DNA of 64,000 nucleotides from Pomphorhynchus laevis (GCA_012934845.2 WNNJ02003313.1:1-64000); one strand, 5' to 3'; numbered from the stretch's first letter, positions 35,161-45,160 are shown. Notes: generated by a model not told the origin, from the letters alone. Numbers and translations are program-made.

Positions 35161-35344
35161 TGAAACATGTTTTTGAAACCAAAAGTGTTTCAAAGACGGT
35201 ATATTTGCATACAGCCTCAACTCATGAACTATAAATGTGATGCAACAAAATTCAAGTTGACAGCGAAGTCAAGTAGTGAATTAGACATCAACGGGGATAT
35301 TTAGAATATTTTTACATTTTTTAATAGTTCAGAATTGTAAACAT

Positions 35345-35450
35345 TCAGAGGAAATACGACATTAGCGCGTATTTGCCCCCTTTGCTATGTTGGGTTAAAG
35401 AATAGGAACCGAAACCTGATAGCATAGCAGTTCCTCCTGATGACCTCTAA
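35345..35450 (+). ncRNA. Type II-like hammerhead candidate
   Basis: AGAGG and CCTCT close the structure. GAAA follows the first strand, stem III is AAATACG/CGTATTT, and CTGATGA (35,437-35,443) precedes CCTCT. This copy shares the A-U to G-C paired change with copy III. Confidence 0.5.
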
Positions 35451-35609
35451 TCCTTATTCTGATACAACGTCTGCTATTTATTAGTCAATTCATAAAAATT
35501 GATTTTTATTTTAAATTTTATTTTTTATTTTTTATTTTTATTAAAAAAATTTTATGGATGGATAATAAATAATATACTTTGTATTATAATAAGATACTAG
35601 ATAGTTATT

Positions 35610-35716
35610 TCAGAGGAAATACATCATTAGCATGTATTTGGCCCCGCTGCTATGTTGGGTAGAGGAGTTAGGGGCCGAAACCTGATAGCATAGCAGTTCC
35701 TCCTGGTGACCTCTAA
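35610..35716 (+). ncRNA. Type II-like hammerhead candidate, core variant
   Basis: Same helices as the 4,711 module, but the box reads CTGGTGA instead of CTGATGA, so this copy is likely inactive. Confidence 0.45.
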
Positions 35717-36059
35717 TTCTTATTCTGATAAAACGACTGTTTTTTATTAGTCAATTCATAAAAATGACGTTTATTTTGAATTTCATTTTTTTATTTTAAT
35801 TTTATTTAAATTACAAAAAATCATTCAATTGTAATAATTATTACAATTGTAATGTAAAATGTACAATTGACACTTTTGATATGTTGCGCCAAGTAATGCA
35901 ACATACATATAATTATTTATACATACATATAAATAATTAAACAGTAAAAATATTTTGTACCATTTTATACTGATGATGACAGTTGGCTATCGAAAATTCG
36001 ATATTTAAAATAAAAAAATCTCTTTCACTCTCTCCACCAATAAATACAACTGCGTTTTT

Positions 36060-36102
36060 CCGTACAACTGCGTTTTTACTTAGTAAAAACGCAGTTGTAC
36101 GG
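36060..36102. repeat. Perfect 43 bp palindrome
   Basis: Arms of 21 bp, CCGTACAACTGCGTTTTTAC plus T, and the exact complement, separated by one T. An extra partial arm (CAACTGCGTTTTT) lies just upstream at 36,048. Flanking DNA is not palindromic. Confidence 0.9.
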
Positions 36103-36104
36103 AA

Positions 36105-36195
36105 ACAACGAAAGAGCCATCAACATCCGAATAGGACTAGCCTTTATGTAGGAACGTGGAATGTCATCTCGCTGGAGGGAAGAAACCATAATTAG
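36105..36195 (+). mobile_element. Possible LINE endonuclease start (RTE-like)
   Basis: The frame contains LYVGTWNVISLEGR, resembling the 'GTWNVRSL' start of APE endonuclease domains in RTE-type LINEs. Only about 30 residues are present before a stop. Confidence 0.35.
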
Positions 36196-36343
36196 TTGAG
36201 GAGATGATATTTTATGATTTACATAAAATCATACATAATTATTAATTATTGATTATTATAAATAATTAAAAATTAATTATAAAAAAAAGCAATATACTTT
36301 GCAATTTCAAGTGACAAGATATCCTTTTTATTTATATGTAACG

Positions 36344-38165
36344 CTATTTTACTATTTTCTGCTTGATGTTATTTTTATAGTAACCTAGTTTAAAATATGT
36401 ATCTATTAAATTATTTAAATGATTTTGAAGAAAGCCAATATCATTACATATTGTTGCAATTCTTAAAATTTCATTATTTAATGTATTATATTTTATATTA
36501 TATGGTATGCATGAATGCTTATGCAAAAATATGTTTCTTGTAAATTTAAATATGTCATCTTTACGATATAAATTAATAGTAGTTTTAGTTAATGTTAATT
36601 TAATGTTCATATCTAGATATACACCTTCTTTATCATTAATATTGGTTTTGTTAAGAATAAGGCTTTCTGGATAAATGTGCTCACTAATTGAATAAAAATT
36701 ATTAGAATTAAATACACATATATCATCAATGTATCGAAACATATATTTCATATATTTATATTGTTTAGATTTAGTTTTTACACAGTTATGAACAAATTCA
36801 TATTCTATAAAGCTTAAAAACAAGTCAGCTATAATTGGGCTACTATTACCACCCATTGGAACACCTTTTACTTGTCTAAATATAGATGTCCCTACTTTTA
36901 AATAATTTTGATTTATCAAAATATTTAAGGATTCTAATAATTCAACTTTATCCATATATTTATATTTACTTGATGGTTTAATTTTTGTTAGATAGGCGTT
37001 ATAGTTATTATAACATATATATGTATATATTTTTCCGAATATAAGATTAATTAATTTTACTAATGCTTCTTTAATATCTACTAAATCTAGATTTGTATAA
37101 AGCATACTAAAATCGTATGTATTTATATTTTGAAAATTTATTCCTTTTGTGTGTTCTAAAAATTCTTTTGAAGAATTAATACTGAAATAGTGTTTTATAC
37201 CAGTATTAATTTCGATTACCTTGCAATATTTTTTAAAGTGTGCTTTAATTACTTTAAGTATTTTATTCATATTGACAGAAAGTGGTTTTAATGTACATTT
37301 AAACGCACTACATATGAACCTAGGTTTTATTGGATTTTTATGTAACTTTGGATTCTAATATAATATAGGTATTATTTATTATCTGATTCAACCTTTATAC
37401 CCGTTTTATCCATTATAGAACAGTGACTTGTAATAATTGTTTCAAAACTCAACTCACTACGTTCATATGTTGGATTTACATTTAAATCATTAGAATTAAC
37501 CTCTTTCATTAGTATATCATAATAAAGCTTTTTGCATATGAAGACAAAGTTATTACTAGCTTTATCAATAGTTGTTATTATATAGTTATCCTTTAATTTA
37601 GTAAGTTCTTTATACATATTTTTATTAATTTTATCTTTCCTTTTGTAATTGTTTGTTATTTTCATTTTATTTTTAATTTTATCAATATATAATCTTTCCA
37701 AATGTTTATCTTAGATATATTCGAGCTTTCACTATTAATCAGCTTACTAAAGTAATCATTTAAGTTATTATATAACGAATTGTAAATTTTATTTTTGTTG
37801 TTGTTATTATTTAATCGATATTTATACCCTTATGGGTACATATATGTTCATTTATTTTATCAAAACTAAGACTTTTACAATTGCATTCTGTTTCCATTAT
37901 GTTTCTAATATTATCGTTACATATTGATTTAAATTCTTTATTATAATTGCAAATTTTTCGTCCTAATGGTGGTAGGAGTTTATACCTTAGGTATAAATTC
38001 ACTTAAATCTGACCCTATTATTTCTTTACATTTAGAATTATTTAAAAGTCTACCTATATTTATGTTATCTATACATTTATTAATGAAGTTTATGGTTAAT
38101 GTATATTTTTCTATTGTTATTATTAACATTTATTGTACGATAAATGTTAACCGTACAATAAATGT
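36344..38165 (-). pseudogene. Naiad-like PLE reverse transcriptase, large fragment
   Basis: The 308-residue frame at 36,344-37,270 holds the RT core: YDFSMLYTNL at residues 52-61 (first catalytic Asp D53), KGVPMGGNSSPIIADLF at 135-151 and YIDDI at 180-184. Upstream pieces in other frames carry ITTIDKASNNFVFICKKLYY (37,372-37,701) and LLPPLGRKICNYNKEF (37,811-38,002). The C-terminus is cut at 36,344, shortly before the natural stop seen in copy I. At least two frame breaks. The GIY-YIG domain lies upstream on the same strand (38,650-39,431), beyond an intruding RLE LINE piece. Confidence 0.7.
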
Positions 38166-38171
38166 ACGACG

Positions 38172-38590
38172 ACTAGGGATCGTAATGTAAGGGCAGACAT
38201 AGTGTGTAACGGCCTATTCGGACATGTGACGGAGCGGTCCTTCCTGAACATCTGCATCTTTAATAGTTTTGCTCCATCGTATGCAACGAGTCACATGTCA
38301 AATCCCTATGTATATCACGAAGAAAGGAAGAATGGCAAATACAAAGAACGCATAAACAGAATTGAGCGGGCTCATTTTCATCCATTTGTTATGTCAACAA
38401 CGGGTGGATTGGGAAACGCGGCTAACACTGTGTTAAAAAAGGTAGCATCAATGCATGCTTTGCAAGGACCACAGAATTACGCCGAGATAATACACGCATA
38501 CAGATGCCGTTTGTCGAGAATGATAGCTCGAGCAGTATCAATGTCCATGCAGGGCGTTTATAGCCAGACGCAAGACATGTAAAACATGAC
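38172..38590 (+). mobile_element. RLE-type LINE, nuclease end, copy E
   Basis: Opens with NVRADIVCNGLFG and then SFLNICIFNSFAPSY (nuclease core), YVYHEERKNGKYKERINRIE and FVMSTTGGLGNAANTVL, and ends in a clean stop at 38,580-38,582. The 3' end is intact and the 5' end severely truncated. It lies on the opposite strand between the PLE RT and GIY-YIG parts, consistent with insertion into that PLE. Confidence 0.7.
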
Positions 38591-38649
38591 AAATCACTAA
38601 ATGTATTATTATTAAAAAAATTATTGTATGATTATAGTTATTACAGTAA

Positions 38650-39431
38650 CTATAATCATTTATTACAGTTATTTCAATAACTGTCTATTATACAACTCAA
38701 CATATCATATTCGTTAATTAATCTTTGATTTATTGAACAAATGATATCTTTAGAACTTTTTATATTTACATAAAGATCTTATTATCTCTTAAAAGTTGTT
38801 TTAATATGTCTAATTGTTCATTTATATACATATCTTTTTTAATATTTTAACTCTATTTTTCCTATTCCTTTTATCAACATGACTTCTTGGTTTGCGTTTA
38901 ACCGGATTATTATAATATAGTTGTTTATTATGTATTATACTACTTCTGCCAATTCCTTGTACCACGTCGTTCAATACTAATGGGTACATGGAATTAAGCG
39001 TTTTAATCCAAAAATCTTCTTTTTCTGATAGTTTTTGACTTAATATTGATATGTTTTCTTAGATAATATGTTCTAAAATAGATAATTTACAGTTTTTAAT
39101 ATTATATCCTATTAATCTTATATGTTTATGAAATATAGTTTGACTATTATGTCGTATATTATATATGTTGCCTAAACCTAGTTTTTAACATTTGATATGT
39201 TTTTCCTATATATTGCAATCCACATGTACATTGTATTAGATACACTACACCTGCGGTATTGCAGTTACAATTATTATTAATATTTAATGAAAAACATTTG
39301 TTTGTCGTATCACTTACAATACAATTATTATTTATGACAACACAAACTATACAATTTTTTCTGTTACATTTTAAAGATATAAAATTGAAATCATGATCAA
39401 CCCTAAACGAGCTAATGGTAGCCGGCAGCAC
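38650..39431 (-). pseudogene. GIY-YIG endonuclease domain with Cys motif, Naiad-like PLE N-terminus
   Basis: The minus strand starts near 39,431 with LPATISSFRVDHDFN. A Cys pair segment follows (KCNRKNCIVC), then the nuclease NTAGVVYLIQCTCGLQYIGK with TRFRQHI, and a later E/W segment (KEDFWIKTLNSMYPLVLND near 38,970-39,030) in a shifted frame. A basic tail (KRKPRSHVDKRNRKNR) follows. A Cys motif before GIY-YIG and a location 5' of the RT fit the permuted Naiad-type PLEs rather than classical ones. Broken by frame changes. The 5' end overlaps an RNA module at 39,411-39,471. Confidence 0.65.
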
Positions 39432-39471
39432 TCATCAGTAGGGTGAACTACAATCAGTCGTTTCAGCTGCC
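39411..39471 (-). ncRNA. Structured pLTR module, CUGANGA/GAAAC boxes
   Basis: Minus strand order: GGCAGC, GAAAC, CTGATTGTAG, CTGATGA, GCTGCC, CTACCATTAG. GGCAGC can pair with GCTGCC, and the second pair of arms can also form, giving a crossing (pseudoknot-like) or alternative fold. It overlaps the start of the endonuclease frame. Confidence 0.5.
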
Positions 39472-39479
39472 TTGTGATA

Positions 39480-39960
39480 TATTAAAGCTGACGACTATCA
39501 TAAGCTCGTCTAAGATTGATAAGGAAGTCTGCTATACTTGTAATCGAACTCCAGTTTTTGGCAACATCTACAATTATGAAACTAAAGCTTATTAGAGTCG
39601 GAGACAGTTTAACCCAGTCAGATATTAAATTATAAAATTTTATCCTTTAAAGGATCCTGTGAGAAAGCAAGCATCGACAGCAAGTGAAATTCCTGCCGAA
39701 TAAAATTAGGATGGTCCGGAAAGCACATGGTTAGTTTAAAGAGGCTGGGCCCATGCTACTACGTTAGCAAATTCTCGGAAATGCCTATTTAATTTATCAC
39801 AAGGCAGCAAAAACGACTGATGGTAGTTCACAATACTGATGAGTGCTGCCAGCTACCATCAGCTCGTATAGGCGTGATAAGGAAGTCTGCTCTACTTGTA
39901 ATCGAACTCCGGTTTTTGGCAACATCTACAGTCCATATATAAATAGCTACGAATTAATAG
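39480..39960 (+). repeat. PLE terminal-repeat fragments
   Basis: Two partial units share AAGGAAGTCTGC, ACTTGTAATCGAACTCC and TTTTTGGCAACATCTACA (39,515-39,585 and 39,865-39,935). The stretch 39,640-39,790 is the same family as the reverse complement of 48,840-49,030. Confidence 0.65.
39803..39862 (+). ncRNA. Structured pLTR module, best-paired copy
   Basis: GGCAGCA (39,803-39,809) pairs with TGCTGCC (39,844-39,850). CTGATGGTAG (39,817-39,826) pairs perfectly over 10 bp with CTACCATCAG (39,853-39,862). CTGATGA is at 39,836-39,842. The GAAAC box reads AAAAC here. Confidence 0.55.
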
Positions 39961-39998
39961 AAACTGACACAGAAAGTTTTTTAAATTATTTATTATGT

Positions 39999-40041
39999 GT
40001 ACTAAACGACGTTTCGACAAAATGTATTCTTCAGGTATAAG

Positions 40042-40045
<4 letters not shown>
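39999..40045 (-). ncRNA. Hammerhead ribozyme candidate next to (TA)n
   Basis: On the minus strand CTGAAGA (complement of 40,028-40,034) is followed by a weak stem II and GAAAC (40,011-40,015), then GTC as triplet (complement of 40,008-40,010). Stem I pairs GT-TAG with TTA-AC across one mismatch. ACGU would be the dimer-type stem III. Confidence 0.45.

Positions 40046-40133
<88 letters not shown>
40030..40133. repeat. (TA)n microsatellite, left border of inverted array
   Basis: About 100 bp of uninterrupted TA. It abuts a 357 bp unit cut at TAATCATAAGAG. Confidence 0.95.
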
Positions 40134-40136
<3 letters not shown>

Positions 40137-41970
40137 CATAAGAGTTTCGTTTGAATCGGTATTGCTCGAGATTGCGAATAGCAATTCTTTCCGTATCTTT
40201 AAGTAAGTGTTCGAATCGAGCATATTCTTCAGTCTGCAAACTCTCGTCACTCCTAGACGGTCATGTGATAGCCGGCAGCCATCGTCAGTAAGATGAACTA
40301 TCACACGCCGTTTCGGCTGCCTCTGTGACATTGTGAAAATGCATTTCCGACATCTAGCTTAAATTGTTGGTGGCGTTAGCTCTTAAATCCAACAATTTGC
40401 AATGCAGACCATCATAAACAACCAGAGGATCAAACTTTCGGATGCTTGACTGTAAGAAACCGAGATTGATTGGATCAATTCTTTCTATGTAATCATAAGA
40501 GTTTCGTTTGAATCGGTATTGCTCGAGATTGCGAATAGCAATTCTTTCCGTATCTTTAAGTAAGTGTTCGAATCGAGCATATTCTTCAGTCTGCAAACTC
40601 TCGTCACTCCTAGACGGTCATGTGATAGCCGGCAGCCATCGTCAGTAAGATGAACTATCACACGCCGTTTCGGCTGCCTCTGTGACATTGTGAAAATGCA
40701 TTTCCGACATCTAGCTTAAATTGTTGGTGGCGTTAGCTCTTAAATCCAACAATTTGCAATGCAGACCATCATAAACAACCAGAGGATCAAACTTTCGGAT
40801 GCTTGACTGTAAGAAACCGAGATTGATTGGATCAATTCTTTCTATGTAATCATAAGAGTTTCGTTTGAATCGGTATTGCTCGAGATTGCGAATAGCAATT
40901 CTTTCCGTATCTTTAAGTAAGTGTTCGAATCGAGCATATTCTTCAGTCTGCAAACTCTCGTCACTCCTAGACGGTCATGTGATAGCCGGCAGCCATCGTC
41001 AGTAAGATGAACTATCACACGCCGTTTCGGCTGCCTCTGTGACATTGTGAAAATGCATTTCCGACATCTAGCTTAAATTGTTGGTGGCGTTAGCTCTTAA
41101 ATCCAACAATTTGCAATGCAGACCATCATAAACAACCAGAGGATCAAACTTTCGGATGCTTGACTGTAAGAAACCGAGATTGATTGGATCAATTCTTTCT
41201 ATGTAATCATAAGAGTTTCGTTTGAATCGGTATTGCTCGAGATTGCGAATAGCAATTCTTTCCGTATCTTTAAGTAAGTGTTCGAATCGAGCATATTCTT
41301 CAGTCTGCAAACTCTCGTCACTCCTAGACGGTCATGTGATAGCCGGCAGCCATCGTCAGTAAGATGAACTATCACACGCCGTTTCGGCTGCCTCTGTGAC
41401 ATTGTGAAAATGCATTTCCGACATCTAGCTTAAATTGTTGGTGGCGTTAGCTCTTAAATCCAACAATTTGCAATGCAGACCATCATAAACAACCAGAGGA
41501 TCAAACTTTCGGATGCTTGACTGTAAGAAACCGAGATTGATTGGATCAATTCTTTCTATGTAATCATAAGAGTTTCGTTTGAATCGGTATTGCTCGAGAT
41601 TGCGAATAGCAATTCTTTCCGTATCTTTAAGTAAGTGTTCGAATCGAGCATATTCTTCAGTCTGCAAACTCTCGTCACTCCTAGACGGTCATGTGATAGC
41701 CGGCAGCCATCGTCAGTAAGATGAACTATCACACGCCGTTTCGGCTGCCTCTGTGACATTGTGAAAATGCATTTCCGACATCTAGCTTAAATTGTTGGTG
41801 GCGTTAGCTCTTAAATCCAACAATTTGCAATGCAGACCATCATAAACAACCAGAGGATCAAACTTTCGGATGCTTGACTGTAAGAAACCGAGATTGATTG
41901 GATCAATTCTTTCTATGTAATCATAAGAGTTTCGTTTGAATCGGTATTGCTCGAGATTGCGAATAGCAAC
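40134..41970 (-). repeat. Tandem array of 357 bp units, left arm
   Basis: About 5.1 units read on the minus strand; the marker GTGACATTGTG recurs at 40,325, 40,682, 41,039, 41,396 and 41,753. The units appear identical by eye. Each contains the pLTR RNA module (GGCAGCC, GAAAC, GTGATAG, CTGACGA, GGCTGCC, CTATCAC) and an 80-codon open frame starting [20 protein letters not shown]. The unit is related to the PLE terminal repeats at 39.4-39.9 and 44.4 kb, so this looks like an amplified pLTR. Whether the frame is translated is unknown. Confidence 0.85.
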
Positions 41971-43561
41971 AATTTAAGCTAGATGTCGGAAATGCATTTT
42001 CACAATGTCACAGAGGCAGCCGATAGGCGTGTGATAGTTCATCTTACTGACGATGGCTGCCGGCTATCACATGACCGTCTAGGAGTGACGAGAGTTTGCA
42101 GACTGAAGAATATGCTCGATTCGAACACTTACTTAAAGATACGGAAAGAATTGCTATTCGCAATCTCGAGCAATACCGATTCAAACGAAACTCTTATGAT
42201 TACATAGAAAGAATTGATCCAATCAATCTCGGTTTCTTACAGTCAAGCATCCGAAAGTTTGATCCTCTGGTTGTTTATGATGGTCTGCATTGCAAATTGT
42301 TGGATTTAAGAGCTAACGCCACCAACAATTTAAGCTAGATGTCGGAAATGCATTTTCACAATGTCACAGAGGCAGCCGAAACGGCGTGTGATAGTTCATC
42401 TTACTGACGATGGCTGCCGGCTATCACATGACCGTCTAGGAGTGACGAGAGTTTGCAGACTGAAGAATATGCTCGATTCGAACACTTACTTAAAGATACG
42501 GAAAGAATTGCTATTCGCAATCTCGAGCAATACCGATTCAAACGAAACTCTTATGATTACATAGAAAGAATTGATCCAATCAATCTCGGTTTCTTACAGT
42601 CAAGCATCCGAAAGTTTGATCCTCTGGTTGTTTATGATGGTCTGCATTGCAAATTGTTGGATTTAAGAGCTAACGCCACCAACAATTTAAGCTAGATGTC
42701 GGAAATGCATTTTCACAATGTCACAGAGGCAGCCGAAACGGCGTGTGATAGTTCATCTTACTGACGATGGCTGCCGGCTATCACATGACCGTCTAGGAGT
42801 GACGAGAGTTTGCAGACTGAAGAATATGCTCGATTCGAACACTTACTTAAAGATACGGAAAGAATTGCTATTCGCAATCTCGAGCAATACCGATTCAAAC
42901 GAAACTCTTATGATTACATAGAAAGAATTGATCCAATCAATCTCGGTTTCTTACAGTCAAGCATCCGAAAGTTTGATCCTCTGGTTGTTTATGATGGTCT
43001 GCATTGCAAATTGTTGGATTTAAGAGCTAACGCCACCAACAATTTAAGCTAGATGTCGGAAATGCATTTTCACAATGTCACAGAGGCAGCCGAAACGGCG
43101 TGTGATAGTTCATCTTACTGACGATGGCTGCCGGCTATCACATGACCGTCTAGGAGTGACGAGAGTTTGCAGACTGAAGAATATGCTCGATTCGAACACT
43201 TACTTAAATATACGGAAAGAATTGCATTTCGCAATCTCGAGCAATACCGATTCAAACGAAACTCTTATGATTACATAGAAAGAATTGATCCAATCAATCT
43301 CGGTTTCTTACAGTCAAGCATCCGAAAGTTTGATCCTCTGGTTGTTTATGATGGTCTGCATTGCAAATTGTTGAATTTAAGAGCTAACGCCACCAACAAT
43401 TTAAGCTAGATGTCGGAAATGCATTTTCACAATGTCACAGAGGCAGCCGAAACGGCGTGTGATAGTTCATCTTACTGACGATGGCTGCCGGCTATCACAT
43501 GACCGTCTAGGAGTGACGAGAGTTTGCAGACTGAAGAATATGCTCGATTCGAACACTTACT

Positions 43562-43565
<4 letters not shown>
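41971..43565 (+). repeat. Tandem array of 357 bp units, right arm
   Basis: About 4.5 units on the + strand, diverging from the left arm at a junction near 41,970 (AATAGCAA meeting CAATTTAAGC). The first unit has GATAGG where others have GAAACGG. The unit around 43,200-43,380 carries a few substitutions (for example AAATATACGG for AAAGATACGG), so not all units are identical. The array ends within a unit at ACTTACTTAAA, where (TA)n begins. Confidence 0.85.

Positions 43566-43643
<78 letters not shown>
43566..43643. repeat. (AT)n microsatellite, right border of inverted array
   Basis: About 78 bp of AT repeat replacing the rest of the last 357 bp unit, mirroring the left border. Confidence 0.95.
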
Positions 43644-43645
<2 letters not shown>

Positions 43646-43689
43646 TAAAAAAGATTGAAACAGCACGCAAAAGCAAATCGTTATATTTT

Positions 43690-43745
43690 ATTTTCATTTA
43701 CGTTTCACCCACAAGAGGCTTCTTCAGAATATCTAAAACATAAAT
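43690..43745 (-). ncRNA. Hammerhead ribozyme candidate
   Basis: Minus strand: CTGAAGA (complement of 43,721-43,727), stem II CC/GG within GCCTCTTGTGGG, GAAAC (43,702-43,706) and GTA as triplet. Stem I pairs ATATT with AATG by A-U and G-U pairs. It lies just 3' of the GIY-YIG remnant at 43,860-44,290, the expected place for a PLE terminal repeat. Confidence 0.5.
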
Positions 43746-43859
43746 TTTAACACCATTGAATCTAACAAATAGTTTATCAAAAATACTGATTACATCAACC
43801 ACTATCTATCCACCGATATATATGCTGGTCGTTGTTTGCGTTGGGTTCTTTGTCTGAGT

Positions 43860-44290
43860 GAAACCTACCGATCCAGCGTTGCTCATTACTTTTTGTTACT
43901 TTCTCATCATCATATACCTATAATATTTAATAGAGAAAGCTGTGATCTGCACCATGTGAGAGTATGTGAGACGCAGCGCCATCAGCTGGCATTCCTATCT
44001 TTATAAGGTGACGTCGTTTTGAAACTCTGTCTTTTAGTGCGTGTTTACTTTAACCAATGTATTGTGCATCACACTTTCTGCACGTTGCCAGGTAGATTGG
44101 AGCTTTGGTCTTACAATTGGTGCTTATTTTTAGGCGGTAATGTCTTCCGGCCGTTGTGCTGCAGACTGTAGCGCTAGTTTAATATCAATGCAACATTTGC
44201 AACGCTTGTCATTACATTTTGATGTACAATGTGTCTCACCGCTTTTTCTTACATTCATCGTGCTGTGCGAAAGCAGTGATTAAAGTGTTC
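43860..44290 (-). pseudogene. PLE GIY-YIG endonuclease remnant, fourth family
   Basis: Minus strand reads KAPIYLATCRKCDAQYIG near 44,050-44,110, then SKHALKDRVSKRRHL, with a Cys-rich segment upstream. The domain is recognisable but interrupted by stops and frame changes. Its sequence differs from the GIY-YIG domains at 24.2, 30.0 and 39.3 kb. Confidence 0.6.
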
Positions 44291-44329
44291 TTCTTGATCT
44301 ATCAAGGAGACCCTTGAACGATCTATCAA

Positions 44330-44705
44330 GGGTCACAGAGGGCAGTTCCACCAACATTACAATATATATAAACACTAACCTATGCCTAGTGTTTAAGGAT
44401 GGTCCGCACAGCAATTCGATCTGGTTAAGAGCGTAAGCCTCAGACAATTAAGCAAAGTGTCGGAAACGCCTTTATTCACAATGTCACACAGGCAACCGAA
44501 ACGACCAGTGTGTACCTCATTCTACTGATGAGTGTTGCCGGGTACTCATCATTTCGATGCTGAAGTGGTCGTCTAGAAGTGACATGGTGATTGAAAGTCG
44601 TGAATCGAAGTCCAGTCTATCAAGCAACAACATTTAGTATAAATGCCGTATTTCGAAAGAAATCCTGGACCGTTGTCTACTCAGCACATCCGTGCAATAC
44701 TATTA
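44330..44705 (+). repeat. PLE terminal-repeat copy, diverged
   Basis: Shares the order AAGGATGGTCCG, GTGTCGGAAACGCC, TCACAATGTCACA and the RNA module with the 357 bp units and with 39.6-39.9 kb, but at lower identity. Confidence 0.55.
44491..44551 (+). ncRNA. Structured pLTR module, covarying copy
   Basis: GGCAAC (from 44,491) pairs with GTTGCC (44,534-44,539), where other copies have GGCAGC/GCTGCC. GTACC (44,512-44,516) pairs with GGTAC (44,541-44,545), where other copies have GATAG/CTATC or GGTAG/CTACC. GAAAC and CTGATGA are intact. Confidence 0.55.
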
Positions 44706-44751
44706 TATATATACCTTAAAAAAGTTTGAGATCTAAAGTAAATACATTTTG

Positions 44752-44805
44752 TTTTATTTTCAGACTCTGAAGAAGGCTTTTACGCCGAAAGCTTAGCCCT
44801 TGTAT
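44752..44805 (+). ncRNA. Hammerhead-like core
   Basis: CTGAAGA (44,767-44,773), stem II GGC/GCC, GAAA (44,787-44,790), then GCTT, which allows a dimer-type AGCU stem III and CUU triplet. Stem I is weak (AG/CT only). Confidence 0.4.
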
Positions 44806-44917
44806 TGTGCTATAAAAGAAAAATCGCTGCTGTTACTCGATTCTTGATTTGATTTGTTTAACGATTTATTTGAAAGCAGCCTCAATGGGCTCTCGAGTTC
44901 GATTTGATAATAATATT

Positions 44918-44921
<4 letters not shown>

Positions 44922-44978
<57 letters not shown>
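44922..44978. repeat. (AT)n microsatellite
   Basis: Third AT-dinucleotide array in this PLE complex, again beside terminal-repeat-like sequence. Confidence 0.9.
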
Positions 44979-44982
<4 letters not shown>

Positions 44983-45090
44983 TATGTTTTCCTCATGATG
45001 ATGCACTGTAATGTTGGTAGAACTGCCGTATATATATTAGCATATAGTGAATTTTTTCTGCTTTAATCTATATATAGTATGTTTTTCATG

Positions 45091-45160
45091 TGTATTCATT
45101 GTATTGCTGCAACTGATGAGGCTTCTCAAAGCCGAAACTGTACGCCGTCTTGCAGTGTAG
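45091..45160 (+). ncRNA. Type I hammerhead ribozyme candidate
   Basis: CTGATGA (45,113-45,119); stem II GGCTT/AAGCC (five pairs, loop CTCA); GAAA (45,134-45,137); stem III AC/GT with loop; triplet GTC (45,147-45,149). Stem I starts with five perfect pairs TGCAA/TTGCA, followed by an internal loop as in natural type I hammerheads; the outer part has decayed. Nearly the same sequence recurs at 48,311. Confidence 0.75.

Larger units (their letters stand above)
35345..35830 (+). repeat. Two tandem PLE 3' modules in opposite orientation (copies IV)
   Basis: Two ribozyme modules (35,345-35,450 and 35,610-35,716) lie head-to-tail on the + strand, opposite to copies I-III. The second is followed by its tail (35,717-35,830). 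With copy III at 34,545-35,160 they form a large imperfect inverted arrangement. Confidence 0.65.

Noticed and set aside
39803-39862. HDV-like ribozyme fold for the pLTR module
   Set aside because: The crossing topology is similar, but there is no P4-like hairpin, no room for the P3/L3 core, and almost nothing between a' and b'.
39803-39862. Canonical hammerhead for the pLTR module
   Set aside because: GAAAC precedes CUGANGA by only about 20 nt, leaving no space for both stem I and stem III; kept only as a possible unusual layout.
40044-43666. Open frames encoding long YIYIYI runs
   Set aside because: They are translations of the (TA)n microsatellites joined to the 357 bp units and have no protein-like content.
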